Shown: positions 10,254 to 21,891 of the stretch, piece after piece
Numbering within the stretch: the stretch's first letter is position 1
How the letters are laid out: every line of letters begins with the position of its first letter
Source of the DNA: Paramecium octaurelia
Lineage: Eukaryota; Ciliophora; Oligohymenophorea; Peniculida; Parameciidae
Assembly: GCA_905182995.1 (NCBI GenBank)
Contig: CAJJDP010000011.1
Span: 570,432-634,431 of the forward strand
Direction: 5' to 3'
Length of the DNA: 64,000 nt
Translations under genes and position numbers: made by a program
The notes under the pieces: generated by a model
The model's database searches: none
Told to the model about the DNA's origin: nothing
What the model saw: the letters and a program-made list of their open reading frames with translations, nothing else

Positions 10254-12992
10254 TCATTCTAAATATTTTGTATCAATCAATATCATGTAGATTCCAGGAT
10301 GTTTATTAGCAAAACTAATTAAATCCTTTTTGGAAATCTTGAATATTGTAGCTTTTCTGGTTGCTCTAATCGATGTAGAAATTGTAGTATTTTCAATTAT
10401 GGCTCTTAATTCTCCAACATAAGCTCCTGAGTCTAATTCTTCTAGATCTTATTCTGGACAATCATAAAATGCAAAGGTTCCTCTCTTAATTATGAAAGCA
10501 AACTCTGCTTTCTCTCCAACTTTCCAAAGTACAGTCCCTTTTTCAATTTCTTATTCTCTCATTATCATTTCTAATTGTGTTTTTTATGAAGGAGTCAATT
10601 CAGATAGAATAGAATTCTTAAATAAGCAATGAACAGCTTTAGACCTTCTGGCAGCAGTCAATTATTTCATTTTTTAGATAATTGGACCTTGTCCCCCAAG
10701 ACCATCCCCAAATATAAACCAGAAATCATGTTTCTCTAAAATCAGAACTTTCAGATTTGTAACAGCTTCAACACTAAAAAAATTAATAATAATAATAATA
10801 AATACGATGCTCCTCTTTTTCCTTCATTCGATAAAACAGCAGATTCACCGAAATAGTCACCAACCTAATAGTATCTTTCGAATTCCTATCCTTTCTACTT
10901 TGAGTAGACTCTTGCTAGTCCTGATTCAATAATATAGAATCTATCTCCAGCAGAACCCTCCTTGATAACATTTTATCCTGGAAAGAACTCCTCAGAAGTA
11001 ACTGAATCTAAAAGCCATCTTACATTTTTCAAAGTCAGATGCTCAAAAATATCTATTGTTGAAAGCAGATCAAGTCTTCTTATTGTTGTCAAATGCTTAT
11101 TTGTATTACTTGGTATCAATATCATAGTATTTTCTATACCAGTTTTGGCTATCTTTAAACCTAACTCCTTTTTCAAGTCCTTTTAGGCAGTGTGAACGAG
11201 ATAAAGTCGATTTTTAATGTTGTTCGGTAATTTGCCAAGCACAGACTATGCAGTGTGGATAGGAGGAACTCCTGCCTCATGAAGAATTAGATCTTCTTTG
11301 AATTCTACAAAGGCTAAGTGTTCATATCTCTTTTGTGAGAGTATTCCTTGATTTTTATAGACCAACAATTAATCTGGATCAAAAAATGTATCAGATGAAA
11401 AATAAATTGATTTATTCTCTAATTTAACACTAAAGCCTAGACTTGGAATAGTGTGCATAGCATAGAAGAAATTAAAGTAGGCTCCATAGATATTCAAAGG
11501 AATTCCAATGATAGCTGGTCTAGGGATAATTAATTGAGCAATACCTAAAAATAAATAATCTCCTTAAAGAATCAACATCAATATTCGACATAGCAGAATA
11601 CTTTCTCAAAAAAGAATTCATAATTGTTCTAGTTGTTATAATCTCTACTCGAGTATCATCCAATATCTTATGGAATGTACCAGCATCATGATCAGCATGA
11701 CAGTGACTAATAATAACTGCACAAATTAGTATTGATGGAATTCCCATCTATTTCATATGATAGGAAGCAAAAGGAGGTGGATCAACCATAATTCCTCTTC
11801 CATTAACCCAGAAAATATAACCAGAAGTTGACCCTTTAGGATCGAATCCATGTGACTAAAGTAATATGATTTATGTTAATTACACATCCTAGAATGGTAA
11901 CACCAAAATCTGGTGGCGTAAATGATTTGTTTTCATCAATATCTAATTAGAAAATAGCAGATCCAGTCTCAACATGTCCTCCCATCTGATCCCATAAGAC
12001 TACTGACAACTTCTTCTCGCCACCTCTTTAATATTTATTACCAATAACCCAATTCTCCACCTTTTCTTCAACTGTCATTTCTGGTAATTGTCTAACCAAC
12101 AATGGAGTTGGACATTATTCTTTTGCAGCATCTCTCTTAGATTTAATATTCTTCAGGCTCTCAGCTCTATAATCATCTGGTTTCGTAACAATATATTCAT
12201 AATATTATGAAGGGAATGTAAACGTATCTTGAATGGCTTTGAGATATATCCCATTTTCTAAGATCTTAAATGAATTGCTATCCTTAATTATTTTAATTGT
12301 GATTTCCCCTTCAGTTAATGTGGCTGTATTATTTTCATCAAATAAGCAGAATTTTAATAAATGGTCTATCGTCAATTTTTCATCCAAATTTGATGGATTC
12401 CTTGAAAATACACTTCTTTCTTTATGAAAATCTGGGTATGCACTTTTGGGATATTTGTGGTAGAAATCAAGTGCCAAATCAGGATGATCGACTGGGCCTA
12501 ATAGAGTCTCTTGAAACACAGTTCGTATTGCCTTCTCAGTGTCAGCAGTACAGATTAATGTTATTTGCTTCTTTTTACAAAAGAAATTAAAATAAGCTGG
12601 AAACTCAAATTCTGCAGTGCTTATACCCAGTCTTTTATCAAATCTAGCATTTCTAAATTTTATACCTCTTTGTTGGTATTAGATAAAATGTTGGAACTTC
12701 CATTCCCAAATTTAAACAGTCCTTTATTGTTTCTGGAGGCATTCCATACTAAATTGGACCGATTTTGGTCTGGAGAATGCAACCTTCAATGATTGAATAT
12801 TTTACCTCCTCTCTCCAAATCAACTAAATCAGCACATGATACATTAGATTTATTATCTGATTATTACTTTTACAGCTAGATGGAGCAGGATTAGCATTTC
12901 AACAAGGATGGACATTAATCCGATTATTCTAACATGAAGTCCAAATCTTGTAGGAAAGATTTGTCATCAGAAAATACATAAGAACATGCCAT
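10254..12992 (-). CDS. metallo-beta-lactamase-type phosphodiesterase with cyclic-nucleotide-binding domain(s) (GbpA/PdeD-like)
   Basis: The first half is a metallo-beta-lactamase fold: SHCHADHDAG (HxHxDH metal site), then AMHTIPSLGF (metal His), FSSDTF (bridging Asp) and LHEAGVPPIHT (metal His). It is followed by cyclic-nucleotide-binding sequence: PGQNVIKEGSAGDRFYIIESG with VGDYFGESAVLSNEGKR, then a second, weaker CNB-like unit (KGTVLWKVGEKAEFAFIIKRG...SGAYVGELRAIIEN). This order is that of Dictyostelium GbpA/PdeD and GbpB/PdeE, PDEs regulated by their own cyclic nucleotide. Introns of 22, 22, 28, 25 and 32 bases bring the gene to 870 codons. The first CNB has the GES segment but the matching Arg of the usual PRAA loop reads KRGAS. 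Probable role: cAMP or cGMP hydrolysis with feedback control. The start at 12992 is inferred from the first ATG of a Cys-rich N-terminus. Confidence 0.85.
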
Positions 12993-13061
12993 GCTATAAA
13001 ATTATTGAAAATAAAATTATTGATTCATTTCGAATGAAAAGATGAATTCCATCAAAAGTTT

Positions 13062-13619
13062 TCATTTCCATTAATTCATTGCCATTCTGACCTCTGGCTT
13101 TGATAAATTGAACTTAACACCTTTCTTACTACCTATACTGCTGCTTCTAGAGTTATTATCAGAAAACGATGAATCAAGTGTCTACTTCTTCAATATTCCC
13201 TTTACACAATTTTATTTCGAACCCAACTTTGAACTATACGATGACGAATTCGATTCAAGTAAATTATTTCGACTAAGACCCTATTCCGAAACTTTAATGT
13301 TCTTTCTTTTAGCTTATCTAATTTGAGAATCTATTTGTAAATCACTAGGTATTCTTTCATAGGTTGCACCTCTTTTTTCAGTTTAATCATTATTCTTCTC
13401 AACTGATTGAAGTTACGTTGGCCTATGAATATCAGATTTATGATGATTTTATCTTCTTTTGTATTACTTAAATTTCTAATCCACAGAATCCTTTGTTTTT
13501 ATAGATAATTAATTGATTAGTTTAAATGAATCAAATTATCGAGAAGGTGATGTTTCAACACCATTCAAATCTTCTTCAAGCTATCCTATTGAGAAACTAG
13601 CTTCATGTTTTTATTACAT
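13062..13619 (-). CDS. small Ser/Lys-rich protein of unknown function
   Basis: One intron-free frame, ATG at 13619 to TGA at 13062, 185 aa. It is polar throughout, with no hydrophobic segment. The middle is basic (KFKQYKRRQNHHK), followed by serine-rich low complexity (LESNSSSYSSKLGS, DSSFSDNNSRSSSIGS) and the C-terminal block KKGVKFNLSKPEVRMA. Such sequence is typical of disordered, phosphorylated proteins. It lies directly upstream (70 bases) of the phosphodiesterase gene on the same strand. Better base composition than the flanking spacer supports a real gene; no family recognised. Confidence 0.6.
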
Positions 13620-15005
13620 TTTTATAAATTTTATATCATAAAGTAGTTTATCTATTCTCTATATTTTATTTTTAATTAGTTATACTATCTCTATTATGTC
13701 ATCCTTTTTAAATTTTATAATCATTTCAACAGACTCAGTTTATTACATTAATCATATTTCTTATCCTTTAATATATAATCTTTTCAAACCACTGATACTC
13801 TAATTTATTACTAATATACGTATGATGTTGTAGAATTATTCATTCACCCCTCATTCCCCTTAATTTCTACTACAACATCACTCTCAAGATATTTTGTTTA
13901 CTTATAACAAGAATTAGAGCTTGATAATGCATTTTACATTCAATGTTCTAATTTACAGAAATATTTTCAAATCTGAATTATCTTTTTTTTAAGATATTCG
14001 ATGAATCTAAACTTCAAATCTAAATTAGCAATTACTTTCTTAATCTCTCATATTTAAAATAATATTGAGTTTGTAAGCATAATATAAATGGTGTCATCTG
14101 GCTATATAGAGATTTTCAAAAATAATTAGGATAATTTCCATACGTCATTGAATTTTACATAAAGACAAGTAATATAATACTTAAAGAAATTCACACCCCT
14201 CTATTAACTAAATCTAAAATTATCTATGGATAAACTATAATGGCAATATTCATTTAGAAATTGCCAGTGATTAAATAAATTTAATTCCTAACTTTCATTA
14301 AAAATTTCGAAATAAAGAAGTATAAAAGTAATGAATTAAAGCATTAAAGTTCCAGAGGATAATATTTTCATTCTTATATACTCCTCCTCATTCTTGTATT
14401 AATGTTTTGAAGGACTAACTTATTTTGATGAAGTCTTTAATATTATTTTATAAGTCTATTAATTAAATGAATAGAAAATATATGTCGTAACCTCACCTCT
14501 TCCAATTATTTGAGATGCTCTCCCCCTATTTAGTAAACAGAGAAGAAGCTCTTAGGAAGTAAATTAATATATTAAGAGCAAATTCATCATATAATAATTT
14601 ATAAAGTCTGACTTTTTATTTTGATGGTGGAAGAAAAATTTAACATGGTATATGTAAAGATGATTGATAACCCAGAGTAAAGCAACTCTTTGTAATCATT
14701 TAATCAAAGGTTTCCATTTTTCTTATAGTATTGAACTTTTATTAAACCGCCAAAAATTCGGAAAATTAAAAAAAAAAGTTCGTTATTTTGACATTTTGCT
14801 TTGGTTTGTTAGAATTATTTTATAGATGAGAAGTTCTAGCCACAATTAACAATGACCATAAACATAGTTATTCAATAATAACTTAGAATTTTATATGCAG
14901 ATGTCGCTTAATGATCCTTTTTAAAAAACTCAAATTGAAAGAATTTGACTCGGGATTTATAAGCAAATATATTTTTTGATTATTTTATATATTCGTTTTT
15001 TTAGA
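13620..15005. other. 1.4-kb gene-poor spacer
   Basis: AT-rich with many TGA codons in all frames. A 61-codon frame at 14482-14667 (+), beginning MSQPHLFQLFEML, and an overlapping 60-codon frame upstream are within chance expectation for a one-stop code. The stretch also holds an inverted repeat at 13824-13879. The last ~200 bases probably contain the promoter of the exchanger gene. Confidence 0.5.
13824..13879. repeat. inverted repeat, 10-base perfect arms
   Basis: GATGTTGTAG at 13824-13833 and its exact complement at 13870-13879, separated by 36 bases that include a C-rich stretch unusual for this spacer. It could fold as a hairpin in RNA from either strand. No known RNA family is recognised. 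Confidence 0.55.
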
Positions 15006-16816
15006 ATGGTTCAGGCTTGTCTCTATTAGCTAATAAAAGCATCTGAAAATAGTTGTGTATATGCGAAGGAAAATTGTAATGACCAAACATTCTTCAAATT
15101 TACACATTATTATTTCTGTCAACTCGATGAAAATTGGGTTATATTGATCTTATTAGCTGTAAAATAACTATGTTGATATCTTATAGCCACTCCTTTTTTT
15201 TATATTGTTTAACTTTTTAGCCAGAACTGTTGATGACTACTTGTCTCCCGCTGTTACCTTTATTGCAGAATACTTCAAAATGTCTTAAACTTTTGCAGGG
15301 TATTTAAAATATTCATTGAAGGGTTACTCTAATTGCCTTTGCAAATGGTGTCCCGGACTTTTTCTGTGCAGTTTTGGCTTCCTAGGACGATGATGGAATC
15401 CTCATAGCCGTTGGAAGTATTTTTGGAAGTTGCTTATGTATGACTACCATAGTTTTTGGAGCAGTGATCCTATTCTCAGGAGTTATCAAAGTATTGTATA
15501 TCATTAACATTTTAAGGCTTAAAAAGTACCTTTTATAAGAGATATGTTATTTAATGGAGTTGCCATCTTCTTATTGATGGTTTTTGCATATATTGGACAA
15601 ATCAACCATTACATGGCTATAGGGTTTTGTTCACTATATGGAGTATATATAGTGATTGTCTTGGCAAATGAGAAGACAATAAAAAAAAGTAAGTTTTTTT
15701 AAAAAATTTTAGATGAGCAATTAGAGCGAATAAACTCAGAGGAAGAAAGAATGGAGCAAGAATAGAAACAATTGGTATCAAATATGGAGGAAGGAGAAAT
15801 AGGAAATCAAGATATTTAAAATGTTGATGAAGAACTTAAAAAAGAATTTACAAAATCCAATGTTGAATCCCAAAAGAAGCCATTTGAGGAGATGTCTGTA
15901 ATCTAGAAGATCAAATATATTTATACAACTTCTCTTGATATTGTTAGGAAATTCACTATTCCTGCAAGCAACCAAGAAAAGTATGATAAAACATATGCAG
16001 CCATACATTAACTTGTTTGTCCAATCATTATGATCACTTTATTAGGATGTATGATCTATTTTAAGTATTTTAATAGCATTCTCCATGGAAGTTTTTGGTA
16101 TTAAATTATGGATAATTTTGGAAATTTTTGGAATACTATTGTTTATCTATTAATTAATATTTGAAATTCCTATCATTATAATATTAATTGAATGTGTTAT
16201 ATGTTCAATTATTTGGAGTAAATCAGTGATTTAAGTCTTGATTGATTTTATCTTGGTATTATTTATTTAATTTTATTTAGTTAATATAAACAATTACGGG
16301 AGTGGGTTATTCTTATTTAGGAATGACATTTTTGGCATTTGGAAATTCTACTTGTGATTTCTTTGTCAATACTAAATTGGCTTCGATTGGTTATGGATTG
16401 ATGGCAATGACAGGATGTTTTTCAGGAACCATTTTTAATATGTTATGTGGATTTGGAGGAGCGTTAGTTAGATTGACTACTATTAAGTCATATCCAGGAA
16501 TCATTTCTTTTGATTTATTTAGAGATCCAAACAGTGATTCATAAACGGACATTGTAAAATTATATATAATTTCTAGATTATAGCTAGAATGAATAATTCA
16601 ATTGCTTATTGTGTCCTTGTTTTTTCTTTAATGAATATAATAATGACATGCATCGTAGTAATAAATAAAAAGTATTATTTATTCTCTATATTTAGGTACA
16701 AACTGACAAAAAATTTAGCATATTACTATTTCTTTGTGTACTTCCTGTTTTTTATTTTCATAACAACTTTAACAGTTGCATTAAGTTCAATTGTCAGCTA
16801 TATATAGGATAAATGA
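15006..16816 (+). CDS. NCLX-type cation/Ca2+ exchanger (SLC8B1/CCX family)
   Basis: Membrane antiporter that moves Ca2+ against Na+ or another cation; animal NCLX acts in the mitochondrial inner membrane. Seven introns (28, 22, 26, 24, 28, 25 and 23 bases) give 545 codons. The N-terminus has paired cysteines as in NCLX (CNDQTFF...YYFCQL). Alpha-repeat 1 is FAGVTLIAFANGVPDFF, followed by several membrane helices, a charged cytosolic loop of about 110 residues (EEERMEQEQKQ), a second helix block, and alpha-repeat 2, YLGMTFLAFGNSTCDFF, with the following GYGLMAMTGCFSGTIFNML. Both GN.xxD motifs are intact. Two introns end in AAG. The last part of the gene is present a second time at 17694-18184. 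Confidence 0.9.
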
Positions 16817-17692
16817 TGTAAATATAAATGTTATTCAACATTTTGTATACTTAATAACACATAATAATTTAAATTAATGTCTTGCATCTCTGTAAAATTA
16901 TTTTGATCATATTTTGCATTAATATAGAATTTAAATTCAAGTTTCATTTATCTTTTTTTTTAATGTGCAATAAATAATGATGCTATGAAATGATTAAATT
17001 TATCAATTATAAAGGATTTAACATCATCTTTATTATCATTATTAATTATATTATTTCAACCTTCGAAATCTTTAAGACATAAATAATATTATTCTAATTA
17101 ATTTAAAATGAAAGCATCCTAAGAGGTTAATCCTTCAGATTCCTTAATATAATTAATTAATTCCCATTGCGAACTTGATCAAATAACAAATAAATAGATG
17201 TTCGGAGAGGGTGATCATCAGTAAGTTTCTTCTCTTCCCAATGATTAAATAAGAAAAACTAGACTTTAAGGTAAACAAAATGAATAAATCATAATGAATA
17301 ACTAAGACTTATTCAATGTGAACTATTCCAAAAGTGTTTATATAAATAAAATAAACTCACTTATTGAAATTACCCCTGCTCCCAAAGAATTTTCATGTGC
17401 CAATAAAAAAGAGTAATATCAATAAATTGTAATATATAGTTAAAAGGCCTATCATAAAGCGAAGAAATAATTCGAAAAAGAAAATGGATACTATTTTGAA
17501 GAGCAAGGCTTGGATGACAGCAATAAAATAAAGCTGGCCAAGAACAGACAATCTGCAAGGGATTCAAGAAAGCGAAAGAAAATATATGTCGAGCTTCTTG
17601 AAATCAAAGTAGCTGACCTCAGTAAACGAATCGAAGTTCTCCAAAAAAATCTCGATGATCAGAATTTATTTATTAATCATTGTGTCAAGATA
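16326..17692. repeat. first copy of 1,367-bp perfect direct duplication
   Basis: This stretch (3' end of the exchanger gene, spacer and 5' part of the bZIP gene) recurs base for base at 17694-19060 as far as I can read. The copies are separated only by one N at 17693. See findings: an unmerged contig overlap is the simplest reading. Confidence 0.9.
17108..17692 (+). CDS. bZIP gene, 5' part, first copy, truncated at N
   Basis: Identical to the first 585 bases of the intact bZIP gene starting at 18476. The frame runs from ATG through the basic region (KNRQSARDSRKRKK) into the leucine zipper and then meets the ambiguous base at 17693, beyond which exchanger sequence follows. Most likely a duplicated contig end, not a separate gene. 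Confidence 0.7.
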
Positions 17693-17693
17693 N

Positions 17694-18184
17694 ACATTTT
17701 TGGCATTTGGAAATTCTACTTGTGATTTCTTTGTCAATACTAAATTGGCTTCGATTGGTTATGGATTGATGGCAATGACAGGATGTTTTTCAGGAACCAT
17801 TTTTAATATGTTATGTGGATTTGGAGGAGCGTTAGTTAGATTGACTACTATTAAGTCATATCCAGGAATCATTTCTTTTGATTTATTTAGAGATCCAAAC
17901 AGTGATTCATAAACGGACATTGTAAAATTATATATAATTTCTAGATTATAGCTAGAATGAATAATTCAATTGCTTATTGTGTCCTTGTTTTTTCTTTAAT
18001 GAATATAATAATGACATGCATCGTAGTAATAAATAAAAAGTATTATTTATTCTCTATATTTAGGTACAAACTGACAAAAAATTTAGCATATTACTATTTC
18101 TTTGTGTACTTCCTGTTTTTTATTTTCATAACAACTTTAACAGTTGCATTAAGTTCAATTGTCAGCTATATATAGGATAAATGA
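17694..18184 (+). pseudogene. exchanger 3' fragment, second copy
   Basis: Repeats the last 491 bases of the exchanger gene, beginning inside alpha-repeat 2 (TFLAFGNSTCDFF) and ending at the same TGA. It lacks a promoter, a start and all upstream exons. If the duplication is an assembly error this fragment does not exist in the genome. Confidence 0.75.
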
Positions 18185-19060
18185 TGTAAATATAAATGTT
18201 ATTCAACATTTTGTATACTTAATAACACATAATAATTTAAATTAATGTCTTGCATCTCTGTAAAATTATTTTGATCATATTTTGCATTAATATAGAATTT
18301 AAATTCAAGTTTCATTTATCTTTTTTTTTAATGTGCAATAAATAATGATGCTATGAAATGATTAAATTTATCAATTATAAAGGATTTAACATCATCTTTA
18401 TTATCATTATTAATTATATTATTTCAACCTTCGAAATCTTTAAGACATAAATAATATTATTCTAATTAATTTAAAATGAAAGCATCCTAAGAGGTTAATC
18501 CTTCAGATTCCTTAATATAATTAATTAATTCCCATTGCGAACTTGATCAAATAACAAATAAATAGATGTTCGGAGAGGGTGATCATCAGTAAGTTTCTTC
18601 TCTTCCCAATGATTAAATAAGAAAAACTAGACTTTAAGGTAAACAAAATGAATAAATCATAATGAATAACTAAGACTTATTCAATGTGAACTATTCCAAA
18701 AGTGTTTATATAAATAAAATAAACTCACTTATTGAAATTACCCCTGCTCCCAAAGAATTTTCATGTGCCAATAAAAAAGAGTAATATCAATAAATTGTAA
18801 TATATAGTTAAAAGGCCTATCATAAAGCGAAGAAATAATTCGAAAAAGAAAATGGATACTATTTTGAAGAGCAAGGCTTGGATGACAGCAATAAAATAAA
18901 GCTGGCCAAGAACAGACAATCTGCAAGGGATTCAAGAAAGCGAAAGAAAATATATGTCGAGCTTCTTGAAATCAAAGTAGCTGACCTCAGTAAACGAATC
19001 GAAGTTCTCCAAAAAAATCTCGATGATCAGAATTTATTTATTAATCATTGTGTCAAGATA
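17694..19060. repeat. second copy of 1,367-bp perfect direct duplication
   Basis: Copy of 16326-17692 at a period of 1,368 bases. Its left edge adjoins the N, and its right edge runs on naturally into the rest of the bZIP gene. Confidence 0.9.
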
Positions 19061-19644
19061 CCCTCTCTTGTAAAATAAATTATCCCTAATTTTAGATATC
19101 AGATTTTAATTTGAGTTATTAAAATTAATTCTAAATTCTAAGTAAGAACATAACAAAAAAATAATTGTAAATTTTGGGAGAAGAATTCGGAGTGAATTCG
19201 GAGAAGAGAGATTGTTTATGCAATTGCATATTCAATACTTTGGTCGATCATATCTTACCATTTGATTTGAAAAAAACGATTGATACAGCTATAGATAGTA
19301 ATTAATCTTGAATAAATTAGATCTTGGTATTTTCAAGTTTGGATAATAATAAGAAATTAAATAGTTGATTGAATACTAGCAACTATTCACGTAACATTAT
19401 AAAAAATTTGAATTGTAATCATTTAAAATTATTTACATTTAGAGCTGCATATGAAATGACTAAGTCTTATGAATACATAAAGAGAGAAGCAGAGGGACTT
19501 GAAAGACTAAAGAACTAATTGATATAACTATTGGGTCCGTAAAAATACGTCAAAAATATTCTTGATATTTAACAACTACAACAACAGATTATTGTCAAAG
19601 AAGAAGAAATCAATTAGAAAGGTAATACAAAATTTGAATTATGA
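18476..19644 (+). CDS. bZIP transcription factor
   Basis: Sequence-specific DNA-binding protein expected to dimerise in the nucleus. Introns of 26, 23 and 28 bases leave 364 codons, 363 aa. The N-terminal ~145 residues are polar. The basic region KLAKNRQSARDSRKRKK (N-x3-A-R-x-S-R signature) is followed by a heptad zipper (YVELLEIKVADLSKRIEVL) around residues 150-200. The long C-terminal half is mostly helical and Gln-rich, with a Cys pair (DCLCNC) and a second coiled-coil-like segment (EAEGLERLKNQLIQLL). It resembles group-S/ATF-type bZIPs in the basic region; targets are unknown. It ends 29 bases before the start of the next gene on the same strand. Confidence 0.88.
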
Positions 19645-19673
19645 GCTCGATAAAATATTTATATTTATATTTA

Positions 19674-21120
19674 ATGGGTAATTGCAATAATGCTCCAGAT
19701 CTAAATGTTAAAGAAATAAAAGGTAAATCTTCATTTTACCTTAGTGCCTAATAAAAGCGATTATAATTTTTTGTATGTTATTGAGAGAGGTGGATTTGGG
19801 AAGGTCTGGAGAGCTGAACATAAGAAAACTAAACATCAATATGCTATTAAAGAAATGTAGAAATTCAAGTATTACCTTATTCAATGTCTATTTATAGGAT
19901 TATCAATAAAAAAAGCATTGGTTCCGTGATGAATGAGAGGTACTTATTAAGCAATCTCAGGCATCCGTAATAAAATATGTATAACTAGATTTTTAGTAAA
20001 TATGCACACAGCATTTCAAGATCGAGAAAGTCTCTATTTAGTTATGGATCTCATGACTGGAGGAGACCTTAGATTTCATATCTGTAAAAATAGGAAGTTT
20101 AATGAAGAATAGACAAGTAAAGAGGTAATTTGATATCACTAGAATTTTTCGTCATCTGCATACTTTTAGCTTTAGAGTATCTTCATAACAACACCGTTAT
20201 ACATAGAGATATTAAACCTGAAAATTTGGTCTTTGATAAAAATGGTAAATTATTGTAAATTTACTATTTAGGTTATTTGAGGTTGACAGATCTTGGTATT
20301 GCAAGAATATGGAAACCGGGAAATGATGGGGACACGAGTGGAACGCCTGGGTATATGGCTCCTGAAGTTATGTGTAGATAAGTTCATGGGGTGGCAGTAG
20401 ATTATTTTGCAGTTGGAGTAATAGCTTATGAATGTATGATGGGAAAAGTAATGTATTAACTTAAAATAGAGACCCTATTTGGGTAAAACTAGATAAGAGA
20501 TTAGAGACTAAATTTTGTCCAAATAAGTTACAATTAAGGCTATTTATAAACCATAAGACTGGTCTGATGAGGCTGCTGATTTTATTAATTAAATGATCTA
20601 AAGAAAACCAGTGAATAGATTAGGATTTTATGGCCCTGAAGAAGTATTTGCTCATCCTTGGTTTAAGAATATCAAATGGGATGATTATTTAACTCAATCA
20701 AAATAATCTCCTTATAAAATTAATGTAATTTAATAATAAAGTAGATTTTAGTCGAGTTCTGATAATTTTGATTAGAAGTTTGCTAATCTTAAAGACCCTG
20801 AAGACGAGGCTTAAGCTAAGCAGAATGCAGAACTTTTGAAAAGAGATTCCATCTAAGAAGCTTTTAATGGATACACTTTCAAATCTTAAAATTCTTAATA
20901 AACAATATAAGACTAAACAAATTCAAAGCCAACAACTTCGATGAGTTAGCAAATCACACCTACGAAAAAGAATTTACTTGATTCTGATCGCTTAATTGAA
21001 TCCAAATCTTAGAAGAAATATCATCTAGTTTAAACCACAGGATTTAATAAAAAATTAAACTTTACTCCAGATTAACCACTCACATAGAGAGGATAAACTA
21101 AAAAAAATTTTGATTTTTGA
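19674..21120 (+). CDS. AGC-like serine/threonine protein kinase with N-myristoylation signal
   Basis: Six introns (22, 29, 22, 26, 27, 22 bases) leave 433 codons. The start [10 protein letters not shown] carries Gly2 for myristoylation and Cys4 for possible palmitoylation, so membrane attachment is expected. Kinase subdomains: [12 protein letters not shown] (glycine loop), YAIKEM (ATP Lys), [21 protein letters not shown] (DLG in place of DFG), [31 protein letters not shown], and [16 protein letters not shown]. All catalytic residues (Lys, HRD Asp, DLG Asp) are kept. The DLG variant and the [15 protein letters not shown] segment are typical of ciliate AGC-like kinases. The C-terminal ~120 residues are Gln/Ser-rich and probably disordered. 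Confidence 0.9.
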
Positions 21121-21190
21121 TTAAATTTTTATTATTAATATAGTTATTATGAGATAGGTTTATACTAAATTTGTCATAAATATAAATGGT

Positions 21191-21429
21191 TCATTCTAAT
21201 ACTTTATCGTTTAATTTATGTAAAAAATCATAAGCTACTTAAACTTTGTTGTTGCAGATTTCTTTTGTAAATTAATTGAGCATTTACTTAAGCATTTTTC
21301 TTAATCTTCTGTTAATCTTTTCTCTGCTACTTTGATGCATTTCTTGAAACAAATTTGATCCTATTTAAACACTTTCGTCAATAATTAAATCTGAGCTTCT
21401 TTTTAAATAATCTATTCTCGTGATTCCAT
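21191..21429 (-). CDS. small Tim chaperone (Tim8/9/10/13 family)
   Basis: Chaperone of the mitochondrial intermembrane space that escorts hydrophobic precursors as a hexamer. One 26-base intron at 21262-21287, ending AAG, is needed. It restores the second half of the twin CX3C signature. The 70-residue protein carries CFKKC at about 27-31 and CLKIC at about 46-50, with flanking helices, exactly the small-Tim layout. Without the intron the second motif reads differently and the natural C-terminus (YDFLHKLNDKVLE) is lost. Which of the four Tim types this is cannot be decided. Confidence 0.85.
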
Positions 21430-21891
21430 AATTAAAAAATTAATTTAATTATTAGAATAAAATAAAATGACTAATATAAGAAGTATTTGTCTATTCTTTT
21501 CAAAAATCTTATTTATGTTGTCATTTTTTGTAATTTAGCATATTTTTATCAATATCTTTGTCGATATTAAACCTTGTCTTGATTCTGCTTTAATATTAAA
21601 GGTTTTTATTATATTATTCTCTAGTTTATTTTGTTCAAATTGAAAATTACATATCACCAAATTCCAATTTTCATCCATTATAGTTATCCAGTAGTTTAAA
21701 ATAATAGTATACCTTTTCCCTTTATTTGACTCTATTATCATAATTCCAATAATCTAATGGTTTAGAATGAAATAATTACAACTTTGGTTACAACAAGTAT
21801 AAATTTACAACCCTAAAAGAAGCGATATCAGTAATACTTTGATAGATAATAAAATAGATATAATAAATTTATAATAAGTATTTATAGTTAA
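21430..21891. other. intergenic
   Basis: AT-rich. A minus-strand frame across 21535-21741 runs on into the Tim start without a stop, but has no recognisable content and is likely chance. Confidence 0.45.

Noticed and set aside
12205-13326. Several plus-strand frames over the phosphodiesterase and the Ser-rich gene
   Set aside because: All lie antisense to well-supported minus-strand exons. One of them (around 12880-13040) looked coding, but the minus reading gives the natural N-terminus of the phosphodiesterase.
14482-14667. 61-codon plus frame MSQPHLFQLFEML
   Set aside because: Reads well but is isolated, overlapped by another frame and no longer than chance frames in this code.
16326-19060. 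True segmental duplication of the exchanger-bZIP junction
   Set aside because: The copies appear identical, including spacer, and meet at an N. A real duplication would usually differ and would not need an ambiguity at the junction.
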